From: Caloranaerobacter sp. TR13
GTDB lineage: Bacteria; Bacillota; Clostridia; Tissierellales; Thermohalobacteraceae
Reading direction: 5' to 3'
DNA length: 64,000 bases
Assembly (NCBI RefSeq): GCF_001316435.1
Contig: NZ_JXLL01000001.1
Span: 580,930 to 644,929, forward strand
A program made the position numbers and the translations under genes. A model generated the notes under the pieces. That model searched no databases. It saw only the letters and a list, made by a program, of their open reading frames with translations, and had not been told where the DNA came from. Shown piece after piece: positions 38,173 to 47,024 of this stretch. Position 1 is the stretch's first letter. Every line of letters begins with the position of its first letter.

Positions 38173-39447
38173 CTACTTTTCCCTTTTAGTTAAGAAATAT
38201 ATTGTATCTAACTTAAGTTTTTTAGCAGCTTCTACTATTTCATCTTTAGATACATTTTGTATTATTTCAATTATTTCATCAATATCTCTATTATCATTTG
38301 CAAGTATATTACTTAAATAATAATCAGAAAGAGAAAAATTATTGTCTTTTACAGATTTTATCGACGTTGTTAAAGATTTCTTTGACTGCTCAATTTCAGA
38401 TTCTGAGAATTTACCTAATTTCATATCCTCTACTTGCTCTTTTATTATATCTAATGTTTTTTGATAATTAGCAAATTCTATACCTGAGGATATTATAAGC
38501 AATGATTTATATTTTAATACTCTTGAATAAATATAATAAGCTAAACTTTCTTTTTCTCTAACATTCATAAATAGTTTTGAGTTTGGACCCCCACCAAGTA
38601 TATTACTCATTACTAATAATGGTTCATACAACCTATCTTCATATGGTATATTGGTTCTAAAACCTAATGTTAGTTTTCCTTGATTAATGTCCATTTCTTC
38701 TCGAACTAAATTTTTAGTATGAATCTCTTTTATTACACTTTCTCTCTGTATGTCAATAACTTTATCTCTTTTTATTTCAAAATTTTCTATAAAAGTTTCA
38801 GTAACTGTATCCGTATCTATGTCTCCTACAACACATACCTCTATAGGGCTTGACTTTAGAACTGTTAAATAATGTTTATATAACGTCTGGCTGTCTATAT
38901 CTTTTAAATCTTCTACATAACCATGTTTATACAAACTATATCTCTCATTTTTACACATTTCCTCAATACATCTATCCACTGAGTAAGTTTTTTTATCGTT
39001 GATTCTACTTTCAATTTTCTTTTTCAGATTCTCTTTTTCTTGATTTACATATTCGTCCAAGAAACATCCGTTTACCAATAACGGATTGTTAATAATTTCA
39101 TTTAAAACTTTAATCATTTCTCCAATTAAATTGTTAATTGTAACGTATTTATCGTTTGGTCCTTCTAAAGTAAATCTAATTACTTGTCTTTCTCCTTTCT
39201 TAGCAACATCTATGCTTAAATTCGCACCAAATAAATCTTCTAATTTTTTCTGTATATCTACAAAAGTATTATAGTTTTTTGTACCTCTTTTTAAAACCAT
39301 TGGTAATAGTGCATTTTTAGTTACTTCACTACGTAACAATGGCCTAACGATATAAACACTGATTAGGTTTGATTTGAATTTATCTGTAGTGATTAAATTT
39401 AAGTTTACTCCTTCATCGATTTTCTTTCTTATATTTTTTAGTGACAA
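38173..39447 (-). CDS. M16-family peptidase-like protein (YmfF-like, non-catalytic partner)
   Basis: A 424-residue M16-fold protein. At the place of the HxxEH motif it reads LLPMVLKRGTKNY, so no zinc site is present. It has the conserved C-terminal M16 segment (NILGGGPNSKLFMNVREKESLAYYIYSR). By analogy with bacterial M16 pairs, it probably forms a heterodimer with the catalytic protein encoded next to it. Confidence 0.86.
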   Translation of the reverse strand: MSLKNIRKKIDEGVNLNLITTDKFKSNLISVYIVRPLLRSEVTKNALLPMVLKRGTKNYNTFVDIQKKLEDLFGANLSIDVAKKGERQVIRFTLEGPNDKYVTINNLIGEMIKVLNEIINNPLLVNGCFLDEYVNQEKENLKKKIESRINDKKTYSVDRCIEEMCKNERYSLYKHGYVEDLKDIDSQTLYKHYLTVLKSSPIEVCVVGDIDTDTVTETFIENFEIKRDKVIDIQRESVIKEIHTKNLVREEMDINQGKLTLGFRTNIPYEDRLYEPLLVMSNILGGGPNSKLFMNVREKESLAYYIYSRVLKYKSLLIISSGIEFANYQKTLDIIKEQVEDMKLGKFSESEIEQSKKSLTTSIKSVKDNNFSLSDYYLSNILANDNRDIDEIIEIIQNVSKDEIVEAAKKLKLDTIYFLTKREK

Positions 39448-39469
39448 TATTCAAACCTCCCATCCATTA

Positions 39470-40657
39470 TTAGTTCCAAACTTTCATATCTGCTAACCTA
39501 ATCCTATTTCTTATTTCTTTAATAATATTATCATCATTACAAAAACCATCTATAACTTTAATTTTAATGCCTTCTGGAAAATCTATTTTCTGTTTTATTT
39601 TATTAGCTATAATATTATTCTCTATATTAGTAGCTGTAGGCTTTAAATATACACAAAGTACTTCACCGACTCCATACTCTAGCACTTCTTTAACTACTTG
39701 AACATAATCTGGTTTTAATTTATCAAACCATGCTATTTTAATTTTAGATTCATCAAGCCCTAATTCTTCAACTAGATATGTTTTTACTTTTTTAGAAAAC
39801 ATTATTTGTTGTTTTATAGATTTAATCGAATTACTCTTATTAGACTCTCCCTGGCCTATTAATACTATTCCCGTATCTTTTATTTTTTTTGCATCTACTT
39901 TATTTGAAATTTTGTTTAAATATGAAATAGCTAAATATTCACTATTCCATAAAGGCTCAGTCCATCTAATCTGCACATTGTAATTATATAATCTTAGTTT
40001 TTCAATTCTCTTTTTTAATCCTGTAAATTGGCTCCCTTCAGAAAGAATTATAGGTACTATTATTATCTTATAATACCCTTTAGTAACTGAGTCAATAATT
40101 TTTTCTTCCACATATTCTGTGTCTTTTAAGTAAGCAATATTTACATAATATTCTTCTGGAAGCTCTTCTTTCAATTTTGCAACTAGTTTTTGCACATTTC
40201 TTTTATACTCACTTTTCCCTATCATATGGTAACTGTTCTTAATATTGTACAATTGAAAAGGCATACTTATTTTACTTAAAAAACTTTCATTTAGCAAAAC
40301 ATTAGTTATAGCTTTTGAAGGTATATATATAGGACTTTCGCCTTCAACAACTAATAGCACAGCTTTATCCTCATTTCGTCTATAAGTATTTAAACTAACA
40401 ATTTTCATATCATATTTTTGAGTAAATAAGAATGTTAAAGATAAGATATAAGTTATTAAAACTACACAGATAAGTAAAAAAATATTCTTTTTTGACCTAA
40501 GAATTTTTCTCTGTTCTAATATATTAATAAAACCAATAAATGAAAGAAGCAAAAAGATATTTTCTAAAGTATTATCATATACAAAAAATAATACAATAAA
40601 AAAAATAAACATAATAATGTAAAATAGTAATTTATTTAAACTATTAATACCTGACAT
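39470..40657 (-). CDS. Membrane-anchored duplicated chelatase-like (CbiX-fold) protein
   Basis: A 395-residue protein of unknown function. Hydrophobic segments at about 10-30, 33-45 and 58-76 precede a soluble part that looks like two class II chelatase domains. The first is about 130-255 (MIGKSEYKRNVQKLVAKLKEEL; KIIIVPIILSEGSQFTGLKKRI) and the second about 270-385 (GIVLIGQGESNKS; EVLCVYLKPTATNIENNII). Positions where CbiX/SirB/ferrochelatase have metal-binding histidines (GHG, HxxxDI) carry other residues, so it is probably not an active chelatase. The assignment rests on pattern reading and should be taken with caution. Confidence 0.5.
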   Translation of the reverse strand: MSGINSLNKLLFYIIMFIFFIVLFFVYDNTLENIFLLLSFIGFINILEQRKILRSKKNIFLLICVVLITYILSLTFLFTQKYDMKIVSLNTYRRNEDKAVLLVVEGESPIYIPSKAITNVLLNESFLSKISMPFQLYNIKNSYHMIGKSEYKRNVQKLVAKLKEELPEEYYVNIAYLKDTEYVEEKIIDSVTKGYYKIIIVPIILSEGSQFTGLKKRIEKLRLYNYNVQIRWTEPLWNSEYLAISYLNKISNKVDAKKIKDTGIVLIGQGESNKSNSIKSIKQQIMFSKKVKTYLVEELGLDESKIKIAWFDKLKPDYVQVVKEVLEYGVGEVLCVYLKPTATNIENNIIANKIKQKIDFPEGIKIKVIDGFCNDDNIIKEIRNRIRLADMKVWN

Positions 40658-40857
40658 AACGACACCTACTTTATTTAAAATATATTTATAACTATTTTAT
40701 GTATATTCTCATATTATTTAGAACTAAGCCTTTTAAGTCCAATGCAATACAATTAAAGTCAACAAAAATACATCTTATCAAATAGAACAATTTTGTAGTT
40801 GGATAATTTTTTTAAATGAAATTTGATAAAAATTGAAAGTCTGCAAAGTTATAATAA

Positions 40858-40886
40858 TTTACAGGTCTGCATATTTTTTGTATAAT
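40858..40886 (+). promoter_or_regulatory. Sigma-A-type promoter of the 40918 gene
   Basis: TTTACA (40858-40863) and perfect TATAAT (40881-40886) are separated by 17 bases, 31 bases before the GTG start. Confidence 0.75.
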
Positions 40887-40917
40887 AAAATTGTAGCATT
40901 TTAAAGAAGGTGATTAT

Positions 40918-41457
40918 GTGGAACCAGCTAGGAGCAAAAAAATAATCTGGCTAGAAATTTTTTTGATTGTTGCAATCTTAGTTATTATTAACAAAAATTA
41001 TTTATTTCCAAACAAACATTCTAATGTATTAAGTAATTTAATATTGAAAAATTGCGCGGATAAACAATTTGATAAATTATTAATAATGAAAGAATCTGGT
41101 TATCGTATAGTTTCAATAAGAAAAGATAATGACATAAAAAAAATAAATAAAATAATTGCTTATTTTGATAATTTTAAACTTTTAAATTATAATAAACGAA
41201 TTCCTAATAATTACAGTGATACTTCTTATACCATTCGGCTTGAAAACAGTAAAACTTACGAAAGTTTAACCATTAGAATATTAAATAGTGAGTTTTTAAC
41301 AATTTCTCTTGAAACCATTGTAAAAGAAAAGAAAAAGCCAAGCCTTACAATTTATAAAACCATTCATAATTACAATAAATATAAAATAACAGATAAGAAA
41401 ATAGATCTAAAATATATTGACACTATATTTAACTCTTTAGCCTATGAAATAAAATAG
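40918..41457 (+). CDS. Hypothetical single-pass membrane protein
   Basis: A 179-residue protein, not recognised. It has a short basic N-terminus (ARSKK), one membrane span (about residues 10-27, IIWLEIFLIVAILVIINK) and an extracytoplasmic domain of about 140 Lys-rich residues. The GTG start has GAAGGTG five bases upstream, and a textbook promoter precedes it. It is one of few plus-strand genes here, and a bidirectional terminator follows. The good signals argue that it is expressed. Confidence 0.7.
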   Translation: MEPARSKKIIWLEIFLIVAILVIINKNYLFPNKHSNVLSNLILKNCADKQFDKLLIMKESGYRIVSIRKDNDIKKINKIIAYFDNFKLLNYNKRIPNNYSDTSYTIRLENSKTYESLTIRILNSEFLTISLETIVKEKKKPSLTIYKTIHNYNKYKITDKKIDLKYIDTIFNSLAYEIK

Positions 41458-41510
41458 AAATTATAAAAGCATTAACCTTTTTAGTCCCTAGAAATTTTAT
41501 AACAATCTAA

Positions 41511-41532
41511 AATCCGGTCAATTGACCGGATT
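41511..41532. terminator. Bidirectional terminator between convergent genes
   Basis: A 10-bp perfect palindromic hairpin (AATCCGGTCA / TGACCGGATT, loop of 2) lies between the convergent ends of the 40918 gene and the YhcN-like gene. Confidence 0.8.
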
Positions 41533-41533
41533 A

Positions 41534-42052
41534 TTACATACTAGGTGTTATTCTCCGTATAATCTCTTTCACTTCATCTGCAAACTCACTCATACCTCTA
41601 CCTTTATTTATTTCCTGAGCAATATCATCTATTCTTTCAAATAAATCAGGATCAGCAGTTACAGTTACATTTTTAATATTTTTATCAATTTGCTTCACCC
41701 TTGTTACTATTTGTTTTTTCAAATCCGTAACAACTTTCCCTTCTAAATCTTCCTCAATATCGACTCCTACTAATGCAGTATTGCCAGTTATTACTACAGT
41801 TGCATCATCTACACCTGGCAAGTCTACAATACTATCTGCAATTTTCTCTGCTCTTGTAGATAAAGACTTACCTGATTCTTCTTTAATATCTTCTAAATCT
41901 TTTCTTTCGATTTCGTTATCTATTATATTTCTTTCTTCTTGCTTAGGTCTTGGTAAATTAGGTTTCTCAGCTCCTCTACAGCCATAGGTAAATACTGTTA
42001 TAATCATAGTAAATATAAATAACATAATTATTAATTTATTTTTTCTTATCAT
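41534..42052 (-). CDS. YhcN/YlaJ-family sporulation lipoprotein
   Basis: A 172-residue protein with a lipoprotein signal peptide (about residues 1-25; hydrophobic core IMLFIFTMIITVF, then TYGC as the lipobox). The YhcN/YlaJ domain follows (ADSIVDLPGVDDATVVITGNTALVGVDIE...VKQIDKNIKNVTVTADPDLFERI). Family members sit in the forespore inner membrane and influence germination or outgrowth. Lgt, encoded nearby, would lipidate it. Confidence 0.9.
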   Translation of the reverse strand: MIRKNKLIIMLFIFTMIITVFTYGCRGAEKPNLPRPKQEERNIIDNEIERKDLEDIKEESGKSLSTRAEKIADSIVDLPGVDDATVVITGNTALVGVDIEEDLEGKVVTDLKKQIVTRVKQIDKNIKNVTVTADPDLFERIDDIAQEINKGRGMSEFADEVKEIIRRITPSM

Positions 42053-42179
42053 TTTATCACCTCCTAAATATAGGATTTACATATACAAAAATTTTAAACA
42101 AAAAAGAAAAAAATCTTTAATTCCTAAATTCATACATAAAATTCAAATGCTAATAAGTAAATTCTTTTGAAACTTTAAA

Positions 42180-42221
42180 CGGCAGAAAACCTAACCCTCA
42201 AAGAGGTAAGATTTTCTGCCG
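42180..42221 (-). terminator. Terminator after phoU
   Basis: Ten-base arms (CGGCAGAAAA, TTTTCTGCCG) enclose a second small stem (CCTC/GAGG), 40 bases after the phoU stop. It ends the pstC-pstA-pstB-phoU transcript. Confidence 0.8.
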
Positions 42222-42261
42222 CACTGATAAAATCGTTATATAAACACCAGATTATATAATA

Positions 42262-42909
42262 CTAATATGATACTCTTTCTCCAGTAATCATATATATAAT
42301 TCTTTCACAAATATTAGTAGTATGATCTGCTACTCTTTCAAGATATCTACCTATTAACAATAAATTTATTGTCTGAGGCATGTTTTTCTTATTTTTAGTT
42401 AAAAGCTCTAACAGTTCAATATAAATATCTTTATAGATATTATCTACGATTTCATCCTTTTGAGCTACTTCTTTAGCTAGTTTTAAATCTTCTTTAATAT
42501 AGCTGTTTAAACTATTCTTTACCATTTCCTTCACTATATCAGCCATTTTAGGAATATCTATTAACGGTTTTATAAACTTTTCTTTACCTATTTTTATTAC
42601 AACTTCAGCAATATTTACTGCATGGTCACCAATTCTCTCTAAATCCGTTATAATTTTTAAAATAGTACTTATTTTTCTTAAATCTCTTGCAATTGGCTGT
42701 TGAAGGGCTATTAAATCTAAACATTTTTCTTCTATCTGTACTTCTAAAGCATCGATTTTATCATCAATTTCTATAACCTTCTTTGCTTTCTCAATATCTT
42801 GTTCTATTAGAGATTGAATTGCTATATCTATTGCTTTTTCTACCATAGTCCCCATTTTTAAAAGAGAGTCATGTAATTCTTTTAATTGCTGATCAAAATG
42901 TTTTCTCAT
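42262..42909 (-). CDS. phoU: Phosphate signalling protein PhoU
   Basis: A 215-residue all-helical protein with two PhoU repeats, each carrying the metal-cluster motif: DLERIGDHAVNIAE (about residues 86-99) and YLERVADHTTNICE (about 190-203). PhoU links the Pst transporter to the PhoR kinase and restrains uptake when phosphate is ample. It follows pstB by 11 bases. Confidence 0.97.
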   Translation of the reverse strand: MRKHFDQQLKELHDSLLKMGTMVEKAIDIAIQSLIEQDIEKAKKVIEIDDKIDALEVQIEEKCLDLIALQQPIARDLRKISTILKIITDLERIGDHAVNIAEVVIKIGKEKFIKPLIDIPKMADIVKEMVKNSLNSYIKEDLKLAKEVAQKDEIVDNIYKDIYIELLELLTKNKKNMPQTINLLLIGRYLERVADHTTNICERIIYMITGERVSY

Positions 42910-42920
42910 AATCCCACTCC

Positions 42921-43676
42921 TTAACCAAATCTACCAGTAATATAGTCTTCTGTTCTTTTATCTTCAGGCTTTGTAAATATCTTCTTAGTACTACCATATT
43001 CAATAAGCTCGCCCATTAAGAAAAATGCAGTATTATCGGATATTCTACCAGCCTGTTGCATAGAATGTGTTACTATAACTATAGTATACTCCTTTTTAAG
43101 GTCCTCTATCAACTCTTCTATTCTTAAGGTAGCTATAGGGTCTAATGCAGAAGTAGGTTCATCCATTAAAAGTACATCAGGTTCCATAGCTAAAGCTCTT
43201 GCAATACACAGTCTTTGTTGTTGACCACCTGATAAAGACCAAGCCGAACTATTCAATCTATCTTTTACTTCATCCCAAAGTGCCGCACCTTTTAAACTCT
43301 TCTCTACTATTTCATCTAGTTTTGATTTACTTTTTATTCCATGTCTTTTTGGTCCAAACACTATGTTTTCATAAATTGATTTAGGAAAGGGATTAGGTTT
43401 TTGAAATACCATACCTATTTTTCTTCTTAATTCTACAACATCAACATCAGGATCATATACATCCTTTCCTTCATATATTATTTCACCATCGTGTCTAGTA
43501 CCTTCAATTAAATCGTTCATTCTATTTATCGTTCTTAAAAATGTAGATTTGCCACACCCTGAAGGTCCTATTAATGCTGTTACCTTATTTTCTTCTATAT
43601 CTAAATTTATATTCTTTAACGCATGAAAATTTCCATAATAAAAGTTCAAATTTTTCACTTGAATTTTTTTATTCAT
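42921..43676 (-). CDS. pstB: Phosphate ABC transporter ATP-binding protein PstB
   Basis: A 251-residue ATPase with Walker [11 protein letters not shown]-loop [15 protein letters not shown], signature LSGGQQQRL, Walker [15 protein letters not shown] and H-loop VTHSM. The length and the PNPFP segment are diagnostic of PstB. It powers the PstA-PstC channel on the cytoplasmic face. Confidence 0.98.
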   Translation of the reverse strand: MNKKIQVKNLNFYYGNFHALKNINLDIEENKVTALIGPSGCGKSTFLRTINRMNDLIEGTRHDGEIIYEGKDVYDPDVDVVELRRKIGMVFQKPNPFPKSIYENIVFGPKRHGIKSKSKLDEIVEKSLKGAALWDEVKDRLNSSAWSLSGGQQQRLCIARALAMEPDVLLMDEPTSALDPIATLRIEELIEDLKKEYTIVIVTHSMQQAGRISDNTAFFLMGELIEYGSTKKIFTKPEDKRTEDYITGRFG

Positions 43677-43692
43677 TATAACCCTCCTTAAA

Positions 43693-44550
43693 TTACATTG
43701 ACACCCTGTTTTGATACTTATTACGCAAATATATAGCCAGTGAATTTATACCCAATAACAATACTAGTAATACTATAATAGCTGCTGCTGCTATATAATG
43801 AAAATCAGCTTTTGGCTTTGAAGTCCAACTATATATTTGCATTGGTAATGTAGTAAATGAATCAAATATCCCTTCAGGAGTATAAGCAATAAAAGTTACC
43901 GCTCCTACCATAAGCAATGGTGCAGTCTCCCCTAATGCTCTTGCAATCGCTAAAATAGTACCTGTTAAAATTCCAGGCATGGCATAAGGCAATAATACAC
44001 CAGTAATCATCTGCCACTTAGTACATCCTAAAGCATAAGCTCCATGTTTAAGTTCTTTAGGTACACTTTTTATTGCTTCTTGAGCTGAAACTATAATTAC
44101 AGGTAATATCAATAATGCTAATGTTAATGCACCTGATAAAATACTTCTCCCAAAACCTAAAGTGTTTACAAATATACCTAATCCAAGTATGCCGAAAACT
44201 ATAGAAGGAACCCCTGCTAGGTTTGATATATTTATTTGAATTAAATTAGTTAACCAATTCTTTGGTAAGTATTCTTCTAGATATAAAGCCGAACCTACAC
44301 CTATCGGAAAAGCAAATAGAGCAGTCAACGTAATAAGCCATAAACTCCCAAATAATGGAGCCTTAATGCCTGATTTTTTTGGAAATCTAGAGGCGAAATT
44401 CCTAAAAAAATCTATGTTTATCCATTTTAATCCATCGCTTAATATTTCTTTTAATAAAACTACTAAAACAACTAAACCAAATAAAGTTGCTAACAATACA
44501 AGCATATGGAAAATCTTATCCTGTAGCTTTCTTTTCGTAAGATTAGTCAT
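43693..44550 (-). CDS. pstA: Phosphate ABC transporter permease PstA
   Basis: A 285-residue permease with six membrane spans and the EAA-type coupling loop [27 protein letters not shown]. The [16 protein letters not shown] segment is typical of PstA. Its start codon overlaps the pstC stop by one base, so translation is coupled. Confidence 0.96.
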   Translation of the reverse strand: MTNLTKRKLQDKIFHMLVLLATLFGLVVLVVLLKEILSDGLKWINIDFFRNFASRFPKKSGIKAPLFGSLWLITLTALFAFPIGVGSALYLEEYLPKNWLTNLIQINISNLAGVPSIVFGILGLGIFVNTLGFGRSILSGALTLALLILPVIIVSAQEAIKSVPKELKHGAYALGCTKWQMITGVLLPYAMPGILTGTILAIARALGETAPLLMVGAVTFIAYTPEGIFDSFTTLPMQIYSWTSKPKADFHYIAAAAIIVLLVLLLGINSLAIYLRNKYQNRVSM

Positions 44551-45467
44551 TAATACTCCTCCCTGTATTTCTTAATGATAATTTTAGACACTACATTCAT
44601 TAATAGAGTTATTATAAAAAGCAACATACCAACAGCAAATATTGTTTTATACATCACACTACCATAAACTATATCACCAGAAGCTACCTGTACTATAAAA
44701 GCTGTCATTGTCTGTATACTTTCTAATGGATTTAAAGTTAATTTCGGAGTCGAACCAGCAGCTAATGTTACAATCATAGTTTCTCCAATAGCTCTCGATA
44801 TAGCTAAAACAAATGAAGCAATTATGCTAGATAATGCTGCAGGAATAACCACCTTAGTTGCCACTTCAAACCTAGTACATCCTAAAGCATAAGCACCTTC
44901 ACGTAATGAACTAGGTACTGCATTCATCGCATCTTCACTTAATGATGAAACCATAGGAATTATCATTATACCAACTGCTATACTTGCACTTAAAGCATTA
45001 AAAATATTAGCATCTGGAAAAATATTTCTAACCAAAGGTGTTATAAAAGTTAATGCAAAATAACCATAAACTATTGTTGGAATACCAGCAAGTATTTCAA
45101 GTACTGGTTTAAGTATTTTTCTAGTTTTCTTTGAAGCATATTCACTTAAATAAATGGCACTTCCTAAACCTATAGGTATTGATATCAAACTCGAAAAGAA
45201 AGATATCATCAGCGTTCCACCTACTAAAGGTAAAACCCCATATTTAGGTGGACTAAATAAAGCTGTCCATTCTGTACCCGTTAGGAATTCAACTATTGAT
45301 ACTTCACGAAAAAACTGAACTGTTTCATAAGATAATATCCATACTATACCAATTGTAGTTGCAATAGAAACCATAACAAAAATAAATAAAATCTTTGATA
45401 TAACTTTTTCCACCATGTATACCTTTTTTAATGGATTATTTTTATCATTACTAGCAATTTTACTCAT
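44550..45467 (-). CDS. pstC: Phosphate ABC transporter permease PstC
   Basis: A 305-residue permease with six membrane spans, the EAA loop [27 protein letters not shown], and [14 protein letters not shown]. It is first in pstC-pstA-pstB-phoU. A Pho box and -10 element lie directly upstream (45503-45567), separated from pstS by a terminator. Confidence 0.96.
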   Translation of the reverse strand: MSKIASNDKNNPLKKVYMVEKVISKILFIFVMVSIATTIGIVWILSYETVQFFREVSIVEFLTGTEWTALFSPPKYGVLPLVGGTLMISFFSSLISIPIGLGSAIYLSEYASKKTRKILKPVLEILAGIPTIVYGYFALTFITPLVRNIFPDANIFNALSASIAVGIMIIPMVSSLSEDAMNAVPSSLREGAYALGCTRFEVATKVVIPAALSSIIASFVLAISRAIGETMIVTLAAGSTPKLTLNPLESIQTMTAFIVQVASGDIVYGSVMYKTIFAVGMLLFIITLLMNVVSKIIIKKYREEY

Positions 45468-45502
45468 AAATAAACCTCCAGTCTTTTGCTAATCACATAA
45501 TA

Positions 45503-45567
45503 ATTATAATTTAAGAATCTAATACTTTAGTTTATTTTGTGTTAACCCAATGTTAAGTGTTTGTTAA
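45503..45567 (-). promoter_or_regulatory. Pho box and -10 element of pstCAB-phoU
   Basis: On the minus strand four hexamers (TTAACA, TTAACA, TTAACA, TAAACT) start every 11 bases between 45567 and 45529, the classic PhoP arrangement of 6-base repeats with 5-base gaps. TATAAT (45508-45503) follows after 20 bases. Confidence 0.88.
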
Positions 45568-45582
45568 ATAATATAATTGTGT

Positions 45583-45610
45583 AAAAAAAAGAGAGCATTA
45601 TAGTGCCCTC
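45583..45610 (-). terminator. Terminator/attenuator between pstS and pstC
   Basis: GAGGGCA and TGCTCTC pair (with one G-U) on the minus strand and are followed by eight T residues. It lies 20 bases after the pstS stop, so pstS can be expressed well above the other genes. Confidence 0.85.
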
Positions 45611-45630
45611 TTTAAAAATACTATCTAATT

Positions 45631-46596
45631 TTACTGTCCTGATAATAATTCTTTTAATTGTTTGTCATAAACTTCTTTTTTTAATGGAACATAACCTGTT
45701 TCTGGAACGATATCTCTTGCATTTTCTAAGTAGTACTTAACAAATTCTCTAACCTGTTCTTTGTTATTAAATGAATTCTGTGATACATATATGAATAATG
45801 GTCTTGAAAGTGGTGTATATTTACCATTTTCTATAGTCTCTGCTGTAGGTTCTACACCATTTATAGGTACAACCTTTAATACATCTTTATTTTCAACATA
45901 ATAAGCATATCCAAAATAGCCTAATGCGTACTTATCTCCTGCTATACCTTGAACTAATACATTGTCATCCTCTGAAGCTGTAAAATCTGTTCTAATCCTT
46001 CCACTTTCTCCAATGATTTCTTCTGTAAAATAATCAAAAGTACCCGAGTCAGTTCCTGGACCATAAAGTTTTATTTCCTTATCTGGCCATTCAGGTCTTA
46101 CGTCTTTCCATGTTTTCACTGTGCTGTTTGGTTCCCAGATTTTCTTTAACTCTTCAACTGTTAAATTATCAACCCAATCATTTTGTGGATTAACTAATAT
46201 TGAAATTCCATCATATGCAACCTTAACTTGCTTATATTTAATGCCATTTTCTTCGGCCAATTTCACTTCTTTATCTTTTATAGGTCTTGATGCATCACTT
46301 ATATCTGTTTCTCCCTTTGTAAATCTTTTAAATCCTCCACCTGTTCCTGATACTCCTACTGTTATTTTAATATCTTTATGCATCTTTTGAAATTCCTCAG
46401 CCATAGCTTCAGTTATAGGAAAAACTGTACTGGAACCATCTATTTCTATCTTTCCAGATAAATTACCTGTAGCATCTTTCCCCTGATCGTTTGTTCCTTG
46501 ATTTTGTGTTTTACTACCACATCCTACAAATGTAAAAATAACTATTACTAAACTTAAAGTTAGAGCTAAAACTTTCTTAGTTTTTCTGCTTAACAT
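45631..46596 (-). CDS. pstS: Phosphate-binding lipoprotein PstS
   Basis: A 321-residue lipoprotein. The signal peptide (LALTLSLVIVIFTFVGC) ends in a VGC lipobox, with C26 predicted to be lipidated. The mature domain has PstS motifs: DGSSTVFPITEAMAEEF, SGTGGGFKRFTKGETDISDASRPI and GTDSGTFDYFTEEI, the phosphate ligands. It captures phosphate outside the cell for PstCAB. Upstream is a strong Pho box. Confidence 0.97.
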   Translation of the reverse strand: MLSRKTKKVLALTLSLVIVIFTFVGCGSKTQNQGTNDQGKDATGNLSGKIEIDGSSTVFPITEAMAEEFQKMHKDIKITVGVSGTGGGFKRFTKGETDISDASRPIKDKEVKLAEENGIKYKQVKVAYDGISILVNPQNDWVDNLTVEELKKIWEPNSTVKTWKDVRPEWPDKEIKLYGPGTDSGTFDYFTEEIIGESGRIRTDFTASEDDNVLVQGIAGDKYALGYFGYAYYVENKDVLKVVPINGVEPTAETIENGKYTPLSRPLFIYVSQNSFNNKEQVREFVKYYLENARDIVPETGYVPLKKEVYDKQLKELLSGQ

Positions 46597-46641
46597 ATCA
46601 GTGCTCCTTTCTCTTTTTTCTGTGTTTTTTATTACGTCTTA

Positions 46642-46706
46642 ATTATAGCTAAATAAATTTCTGCATATGTTGATATGAAGTTAAATTAATGTTAAAGAAT
46701 TGTTAA
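46642..46706 (-). promoter_or_regulatory. Pho box and -10 element of pstS
   Basis: On the minus strand four hexamers (TTAACA, TTAACA, TTAACT, TCAACA) begin exactly every 11 bases from 46706 to 46668. TATAAT (46647-46642) follows after 20 bases. Spacing is identical to the pstC site. Confidence 0.92.
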
Positions 46707-46720
46707 TTAGTAAACATCAC

Positions 46721-46921
46721 TTACTTAATTATTTCAAAACAATCATCAATTACTTCTTGTTTAGCTCTAGGAAGTCTAGCATGAAGTTCTTTTACAATTT
46801 CATCATTAATTCGCCCATTTTTTTGACCTAATACTTTAGCACAAACCATTCTACTTGCCATTGACTCTCTATTATTATCTACAAAAGAAATAATTGAACT
46901 TATTTGTATATCTCTATTCAT
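46721..46921 (-). CDS. Small conserved-looking hypothetical protein
   Basis: A 66-residue soluble protein (MNRDIQISSIISFVDNNRE, then SRMVCAKVLGQKNGRINDEIV) of predicted helical content. I do not recognise the family. The start has GGGAGG upstream. It lies just upstream of the pstS Pho box, on the same strand, and divergent from ychF. No function can be proposed. Confidence 0.65.
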   Translation of the reverse strand: MNRDIQISSIISFVDNNRESMASRMVCAKVLGQKNGRINDEIVKELHARLPRAKQEVIDDCFEIIK

Positions 46922-46940
46922 ACTTTTTCCTCCCTTTTAG

Positions 46941-46969
46941 TTGATGTATTCATAAAGTTATTGTATAAT
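46941..46969 (+). promoter_or_regulatory. Sigma-A promoter of ychF
   Basis: TTGATG (46941-46946) and perfect TATAAT (46964-46969) are 17 bases apart, 55 bases before the ychF start. Confidence 0.85.
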
Positions 46970-47024
46970 TTAGTCTGTTAAAATTAGTTATATTTTATTA
47001 CTATCAATTGAAAGGAAGATATTA

